Source of the DNA: Opitutales bacterium
Lineage (GTDB): Bacteria > Verrucomicrobiota > Verrucomicrobiia > Opitutales > UBA9783
Assembly: GCA_017479315.1 (NCBI GenBank)
Contig: JAFVCI010000024.1
Span: 1 to 9,401 of the forward strand
Direction of reading: 5' to 3'
DNA length: 9,401 nt
In this document: positions 5,365-9,401 of the stretch, piece after piece
Position numbering within the stretch: the stretch's first letter is position 1
How the letters are laid out: the number at the start of each line of letters is the position of its first letter
Translations under genes and position numbers: made by a program
The notes under the pieces: generated by a model
Databases searched by the model: none
What the model was told of the DNA's origin: nothing
What the model saw: only the letters and a program-made list of their open reading frames with translations

Positions 5365-5994
5365 ATGGTCGGGGGAGACGAGGCGGAAAAGGCGGCGGCT
5401 TCCGACGCGGAGGATTTGGAGTGGTTAGAACGCTTCAAATCCGGTAATCGGCGGGCGTTCGAATTTTTCGTCAAAAAATATCAGCGGCGGCTGTTTCGGA
5501 TCATCTACAACATGACGAGTTCGAAGGAGGATACCGCGGATTTGCTCCAGGATGTGTTTTTGAAGGCGTTCCGTTCGATAGAGACCTTCAAGGGGCAATC
5601 GAAGTTTTATACGTGGTTGTGTCGCATTGCCATCAATAAGACGTTGGATTTTTTGGATGCGCGCAAACGAAAGCCCGTGTACAGCCTGGAAACATGGGGC
5701 GAAGGCGGAAATGTAGCGGAATTTTTGATGCCCGGCGAAAACATTCCCGCCGCCGATCGTGCGGTGCTGTTGAAAGAATTGCAGGAAAAATTGAACGAAG
5801 CGTTGCAACAACTGTCTCATAATCATAGAACGGTGGTTGTTCTGTTCGAGATTGAGGGTATGAGTCATGCCGAAATTGCAAAGACCTTGCAATGTTCGGA
5901 GGGGACGGTGCGTTCGCGCTTGCATTACGCAAAGGAACAGTTAAAACAATCATTGTCGCGGTATTTGAAAGGACATGGAACAACCGAAGTTTGA
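5365..5994 (+). CDS. ECF-type RNA polymerase sigma factor (sigma-70 family)
   Basis: This 209-residue protein has the two-domain layout of extracytoplasmic-function sigma factors, which direct RNA polymerase to stress or envelope genes. Region 2 spans about residues 22-98: FEFFVKKYQRRLFRIIYNMT, then DTADLLQDVFLKAF (the D-A/x-DLLQDVF core-binding signature), then FYTWLCRIAINKTLDFLDARKRK (the -10 recognition helix). Region 4 spans about residues 140-195, with LSHNHRTVVVLFEIEGMSHAEIA followed by the helix-turn-helix CSEGTVRSRLHYAKEQLK. Length and motifs suit RpoE-like ECF members. The ATG at 5365 has GAGG upstream; a short acidic lead (GGDEAEKAAASDAEDLEW) precedes region 2. The next gene overlaps its end, the standard arrangement for a sigma/anti-sigma pair. 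Target genes are unknown; autoregulation cannot be judged from one site. Confidence 0.95.
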   Translation: MVGGDEAEKAAASDAEDLEWLERFKSGNRRAFEFFVKKYQRRLFRIIYNMTSSKEDTADLLQDVFLKAFRSIETFKGQSKFYTWLCRIAINKTLDFLDARKRKPVYSLETWGEGGNVAEFLMPGENIPAADRAVLLKELQEKLNEALQQLSHNHRTVVVLFEIEGMSHAEIAKTLQCSEGTVRSRLHYAKEQLKQSLSRYLKGHGTTEV

Positions 5995-6361
5995 ATTGGA
6001 GCGCTTATTGAAGGCGAAGCGTTTTGAGATGCCCGACGAGGCGTTTTGGGATGCATTTGATGCGCGCTTAAGGGCGTCGCTTGCGGAGGAAGTGCAGCCG
6101 CGGCGCGTTTCGTGGAAACAATACCTCGGTGCGTGGTTGCGGCGGTGGTCGCCCGTTGCGGCTTTCGGATTGTTTGTGTTCGGCGGTGTTTGTCATTTTT
6201 CGTCCCGCTTTAGTGCGCCGCATCTTGAGATGTGTTTTCAACCGTCCGATGTTCGATCCTGCCGTTCGTTATCATTTCATGTTTCTCCTTCATCGGGAGT
6301 CGTAAAGAATGTTCTGAAGAAAAGTGTTGCTTTGACGGACGGCGATCGTTTCACTTTCTAA
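5975..6361 (+). CDS. Small single-pass membrane protein, likely anti-sigma factor
   Basis: The gene starts inside the sigma factor gene (20-bp overlap) with AAAGGA just before the ATG, so translation is probably coupled. The 128-residue product has a charged cytoplasmic-like N-terminus (residues 1-55, helical, FELERLLKAKRFEMPDEAFW), one hydrophobic segment around residues 58-76 (SPVAAFGLFVFGGVCHF), and a poorly conserved C-terminal tail that would be outside the membrane. This is the usual plan of anti-sigma factors that hold an ECF sigma at the membrane. The zinc-binding H-x3-C-x2-C motif of the ZAS class is absent, so binding would be of another type. No homologous family is recognised; the role is inferred from position and topology. 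Confidence 0.68.
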   Translation: MEQPKFELERLLKAKRFEMPDEAFWDAFDARLRASLAEEVQPRRVSWKQYLGAWLRRWSPVAAFGLFVFGGVCHFSSRFSAPHLEMCFQPSDVRSCRSLSFHVSPSSGVVKNVLKKSVALTDGDRFTF

Positions 6362-7705
6362 GTGATGGCGGTTGTCGGCAGACGAACAACGGTGGCGGCG
6401 GTTCGGTTGCGTTTGGGCTGTGTCCGTGTACTTTTGTGTGCGGGCGTGCTTTGCGGATGTTGTTTTAAAGTTTCACCTGCTTTTGGGGCTTCGGAACATG
6501 ATGGTTCAGGTGTAAAACAGCAACGGGACGGCAGTGCGATTTCTTCGAATTCCGCCTCTTCAAATGCTTTAAAATCTGCGATCGCGACAGAGGGAAGTGC
6601 TTCCGTTGCGTCCCAAAGTGCATCGGATGAAAGACCGTCTGCCAAAAGAGATGCATCTGACATTACTTCCCGTCGGACGGTATCCGTCGAAGCGCAAAGC
6701 CCTGTCTCCGTTAACGGAACTTCCGCTGAAGAAGAGCCATCCGTTTTATCTGCCAATCCCTCTCAAACGGCATTTTCCGATGCGCAAGCTTCGTTGGGAA
6801 ATGTTCTGTTTTTACTTTCGGATCTGTACGAACGTTTCAGCGATTGTTGCGTGCGTGTTCGTTATAAGCTGGACGGTAAAGCGCAGGTGGCGAGCGGTTT
6901 TTTTGTCAGCGATAAAGGACATGTGTTGACGCCCGTGATCGGCGGGGAAGATTTTTATGTCGAGACGCGTTCGCATCGGCAGTTTTCGGCAAAAAAACGC
7001 GGCGAAGATCCCGTCAGTTCATTATGCCTGTTGCAGACGGACGAAGAGCCGTTGCGGGCGGTTAAAGATAAATCCGAGTCGGAGACGCGAAGCGTGTCGT
7101 ATTTTTCACTGTTGCGCAATGACGGGTATCCGAAAATCGGTCAGCCGATCGTCAGCCTTTCCTGTAAATTGGGAGGGTCGGTCTCGCCGCAAATCGGTTA
7201 TGTGACGGCGTTTCAGGAACGTTATTTCGCTACCGAATTTCCGTTCGTGTTTGTTCGCAGTTCGTTGCGCATTGATGCGGGCGATTGCGGCGGTGCGGTG
7301 TTGGACGCACAGGGAAATTTGCTCGGGATGCTGTTCCACGCGTTACCCGATACGCAGGAAACGTTTTATATGCCGTCGCAGGCGTTGGAACGGGTGTTTC
7401 GGGATTTGCTTTTGTTCGGAAACGTGCGTTACGGTTATGCCGGCTTGTCGGTCGAGACCGCGTATAATCCGAAGACGCACGCGGTTTGCCTGCGGGTTCG
7501 TGAGGTTCAGCCGAATTCGCCGGCGGCGCAAAGCGGTTTCAGGGTCAATGACGTGCTGTTGCGGGTGAATGACAGCGAAGTTTCTTCCATGGAGATGTTT
7601 AAGAATTTCATTTTCTTGTCCAAGCCGGGTGATGTGTTGCAATGTGCCGTGATGCGCGGCAAAAAAACGCTGGATTTAACGTTGACGTTGGCGGAAAAAC
7701 CGTAG
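6362..7705 (+). CDS. Exported HtrA/trypsin-fold protein with PDZ domain, triad lost
   Basis: HtrA/Deg proteins normally degrade misfolded envelope proteins. Layout of this 447-residue product: an N-terminal export signal (hydrophobic about 21-35, possible cleavage near AFGAS at 40-44; LCGC could instead be a poor lipobox), a long Ser/Ala-rich linker (about 44-140), a trypsin-like domain (about 145-355) and a PDZ domain (about 357-445, with VQPNSPAAQSGFRVNDVLLR). The protease fold is recognisable from ASGFFVSDKGHVLT, the FVRSSLRIDAGDCGG segment and LGMLFHALP, but catalytic positions are changed: the NHV histidine region reads PVIGG, the DLALL aspartate reads SSLCLL, and the serine of GNSGG is Cys309 in GDCGG. 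It is probably not a classical serine protease and may be a sensor or chaperone for the upstream sigma pair. GTG at 6362 directly follows the previous stop; ATG at 6365 is an equally good start. Ends in TAG. Confidence 0.85.
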   Translation: MMAVVGRRTTVAAVRLRLGCVRVLLCAGVLCGCCFKVSPAFGASEHDGSGVKQQRDGSAISSNSASSNALKSAIATEGSASVASQSASDERPSAKRDASDITSRRTVSVEAQSPVSVNGTSAEEEPSVLSANPSQTAFSDAQASLGNVLFLLSDLYERFSDCCVRVRYKLDGKAQVASGFFVSDKGHVLTPVIGGEDFYVETRSHRQFSAKKRGEDPVSSLCLLQTDEEPLRAVKDKSESETRSVSYFSLLRNDGYPKIGQPIVSLSCKLGGSVSPQIGYVTAFQERYFATEFPFVFVRSSLRIDAGDCGGAVLDAQGNLLGMLFHALPDTQETFYMPSQALERVFRDLLLFGNVRYGYAGLSVETAYNPKTHAVCLRVREVQPNSPAAQSGFRVNDVLLRVNDSEVSSMEMFKNFIFLSKPGDVLQCAVMRGKKTLDLTLTLAEKP

Positions 7706-7731
7706 ATTTTCGCGATAAAACAGGGTAAAAT

Positions 7732-7738
7732 TAAGGAA
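7732..7738 (+). promoter_or_regulatory. Ribosome binding site of accB
   Basis: The purine run TAAGGA, five or so bases before the ATG at 7743, is a good Shine-Dalgarno and fixes the accB start. TAAAAT at 7726-7731 just upstream resembles a -10 box, but no convincing -35 box lies 16-18 bp before it, so a separate accB promoter is uncertain. Confidence 0.45.
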
Positions 7739-7742
7739 CGGC

Positions 7743-8198
7743 ATGAATGTTCAAGACCTTCAAAAAGTCCTGCAGCTGGTTGAAAAGTTCAATCTGACCG
7801 AATTCGGTTTGGAGGAAAAAGATTTAAAGCTTTCCGTAAAGCGCGGGTCATTGCCTGTGGTTCCCACATTGCCGACGGTGCCTGTTTCGATGCCGACGGT
7901 CGCGACTTCGGTGCCTCCGAGTGCGCCTTCGGGATCGAAGACGGAGGAGAAGAACGTTTTTATCATCAAGGCACCGATGGTGGGGGCGTTTTACGCAGCT
8001 CCGTCGCCCGAGAGCGAGCCCTACATCAAAGTTGGGAGCGTGGTGCGTCCCGATACGACGGTGTGTATTTTGGAGGCGATGAAGGTGATGAACGAAGTGC
8101 GCGCCGAATGTTCCGGAGAGATTTTGGAGGTTTTGGTGAAAAACGGCGCGCCCGTCGAATACGGACAGCCGCTGTTTAAAGTGCGCACGTCGGCATGA
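7743..8198 (+). CDS. accB: Biotin carboxyl carrier protein of acetyl-CoA carboxylase
   Basis: AccB carries biotin between the biotin carboxylase (AccC) and carboxyltransferase (AccA/AccD) parts of acetyl-CoA carboxylase, the first committed step of fatty acid synthesis. The 151-residue product has the normal three parts: an N-terminal segment (MNVQDLQKVLQLVEKFNLTE onward, residues 1-35), a Pro/Thr/Val/Ser-rich flexible linker (about 36-68) and the biotinyl domain (about 72-149). The biotin attachment motif EAMKVMNE is at 111-118, with Lys114 as the modified lysine, preceded by the usual KAPMVGAFYAAPSP. Length is close to E. coli AccB (156). It lies 37 bp after the HtrA-like gene, has a good ribosome binding site, and overlaps accC by ATGA. 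Nothing is unusual in the gene itself. Confidence 0.97.
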   Translation: MNVQDLQKVLQLVEKFNLTEFGLEEKDLKLSVKRGSLPVVPTLPTVPVSMPTVATSVPPSAPSGSKTEEKNVFIIKAPMVGAFYAAPSPESEPYIKVGSVVRPDTTVCILEAMKVMNEVRAECSGEILEVLVKNGAPVEYGQPLFKVRTSA

Positions 8199-9401
8199 TG
8201 CACAAAGTTCTTATTGCAAACCGCGGGGAAATTGCACTGCGCGTGGTTCGTGCCTGTCGGGAAATGGGACTCAAAACGCTGGCGGTGTATTCGGAAGCGG
8301 ACGTGCATTCGTTGCCGGTGCAGTTGGCGGACGAGGCGATTTGCATCGGTTCCGCACCGGCGTCGCAGAGTTATTTAAAGGCGGATCGTATTCTCGGGGC
8401 GGCGGAAATCGGCGGCGCGGATGCCGTTCATCCCGGTTACGGATTTTTGGCGGAGAATGCGACGTTTGCCGAGCAGTGCGAAGCGTGTCGCATCAAATTT
8501 ATCGGTCCTTCGCCGCAGGCGATTCGTCTGATGGGGGATAAAATCGCGGCGCGACAAATGGCGCACAAAGTCGGCGTTCCGACCGTTCCCGGGAGCGAGG
8601 GCGCGATTTCGGACGAGAACGAAGGTTTGAAGCTCGCCACAAAAATCGGCTTTCCCGTTATTATTAAATCCGCGGCGGGCGGCGGCGGGAAAGGTATGCG
8701 CACCGTGTGGAATGCGGCGACGTTTTTAAAAGCTTTTCTGTTGGCACGTACGGAAGCGGAAAAGGCGTTCGGCGACGGTTCGGTGTACATTGAAAAATTC
8801 ATTGAAGATCCGCATCACATTGAATTTCAGGTGTTGGCGGATGCACACGGGCATGTCATTCACGTCGGCGAACGCGATTGTTCGTTGCAGCGCAATTACC
8901 AGAAGTTGGTTGAGGAAGCGCCTTCGACGTTTTTAAATTCCTCCCTGCGCGAGAAAATGGGCAAAGCGGCGGTGAAACTGACGGAAAAATGCGGTTACGA
9001 AGGTGTCGGAACCATCGAATTTTTGGTCGATAAAGAAGGTGATTTTTATTTCATCGAAATGAATACCCGCCTTCAGGTGGAGCATACCGTGACCGAAGAA
9101 GCCATGGGGATTGATTTGGTCAAATGGCAGTTGAGGGTGGCGAACGGTGAAGAGTTGACATTACGACAGAAGGATATTAAGTGCCGCCGACACGCGATCG
9201 AATGTCGCATCAATGCCGAAGATCCCGACAACAATTTTATGCCGTGCCCCGGGCATGTGGATTTTTATCACGAACCGGGCGGGTACGGCGTGCGCATGTA
9301 TACGCACGTGTTTGCGGATTATGTTATTCCGCCGTATTAGGACAGCCTGATCGGGTAGGTGATTGCGACGGGCGAAACTCGGGAAGATGCAATCACGCGT
9401 A
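8195..9401 (+). pseudogene. accC: Biotin carboxylase accC, interrupted by two in-frame TAG codons
   Basis: AccC carboxylates the biotin on AccB using ATP and bicarbonate. The open frame (8195-9340, 381 residues) matches bacterial biotin carboxylases from the start (HKVLIANRGEIALRVVRACR) through the ATP-grasp Gly-rich loop KSAAGGGGKGM (158-168), EFQVLADAHGHVIHVGERDC, EMNTRLQVEH (288-297) and PGGYGVR (361-367), whose Arg aligns with E. coli Arg338. Normal length is about 450. The frame stops at TAG (9338-9340), exactly after PPY. Beyond it the same frame continues DSLIG, a second TAG (9356-9358), then VIATGETREDAITR, which matches the family's YDSLIGKLI region, so the stops replace a conserved Tyr and Lys. 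Catalytic residues are before the stop, but about 70 C-terminal residues would be lost. Start: ATG 8195 overlaps the accB stop; ATG 8198 gives MHKVLIANRG. It could be a decaying gene, a truncated enzyme or assembly error; TAG ends other genes here, so recoding is unlikely. Confidence 0.85.

Noticed and set aside
5425..5925. Minus-strand open frame of 166 codons inside the sigma factor gene
   Set aside because: It is antisense to a clear ECF sigma factor and shows no protein-family features.
9338..9358. Genome-wide amber recoding (TAG as an amino acid)
   Set aside because: The two TAGs replace different residues (Tyr and Lys), and TAG appears to be the normal stop of three other genes here; reading through the HtrA-like TAG would run into the accB start region.

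Overview
The window reads as a bacterial chromosome segment of about 9.4 kb. It combines intact housekeeping genes with several decayed gene fragments. The ECF sigma factor, the exported Ser-rich HtrA-like protein and the accB-accC pair point to a Gram-negative (diderm) bacterium. The overall style of the proteins resembles Verrucomicrobiota (Opitutae-like), but that placement is only an impression and nothing here proves it. Relic genes, a broken transposase and an interrupted accC suggest a lineage undergoing gene decay, as in host-restricted bacteria.

Left part (1-2411). A leftward partial gene (1-160) looks like the start of 5'-methylthioadenosine/S-adenosylhomocysteine nucleosidase. It diverges from metK (427-1587), so SAM synthesis and recycling of SAM by-products sit back to back. 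The 266-bp gap between them holds several clear inverted repeats. Downstream of metK come a 137-residue protein with a CsrA-like N-terminus (GTG start at 1672) and a small helical protein (2166-2411) of unknown role.

Middle (2412-5332). A gene-poor stretch leads into a chimeric graveyard at 2986-3357. It joins a 53-bp piece of a transposase relic, a frameshifted copy of the 5' end of the CsrA-like gene, and a decayed internal fragment of accC. Related copies of all three pieces lie elsewhere in this window. An intact MATE-family efflux gene (3415-4809), locally more AT-rich than the right-hand genes, follows. Behind it lies a minus-strand relic of an IS1595-superfamily transposase (about 4896-5332), with an internal deletion and frameshifts.

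Right part (5365-9401). Five tightly spaced rightward genes follow: an ECF sigma factor, an overlapping small single-pass membrane protein (likely its anti-sigma factor), an exported trypsin-fold/PDZ protein whose catalytic His, Asp and Ser all appear to be replaced, accB (biotin carboxyl carrier protein) and accC (biotin carboxylase). The accC frame is cut by TAG at 9338, and a second in-frame TAG follows at 9356. Recognisable AccC sequence continues past both, so this copy is either decaying or, less likely, read through.

The points most worth a second look are the three-part chimera of gene fragments, the two amber codons in accC, the triad-less HtrA-like protein in a sigma-factor operon, the CsrA-like gene with its broken duplicate, and the structured metK leader. 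I saw no tRNA, rRNA or CRISPR array.
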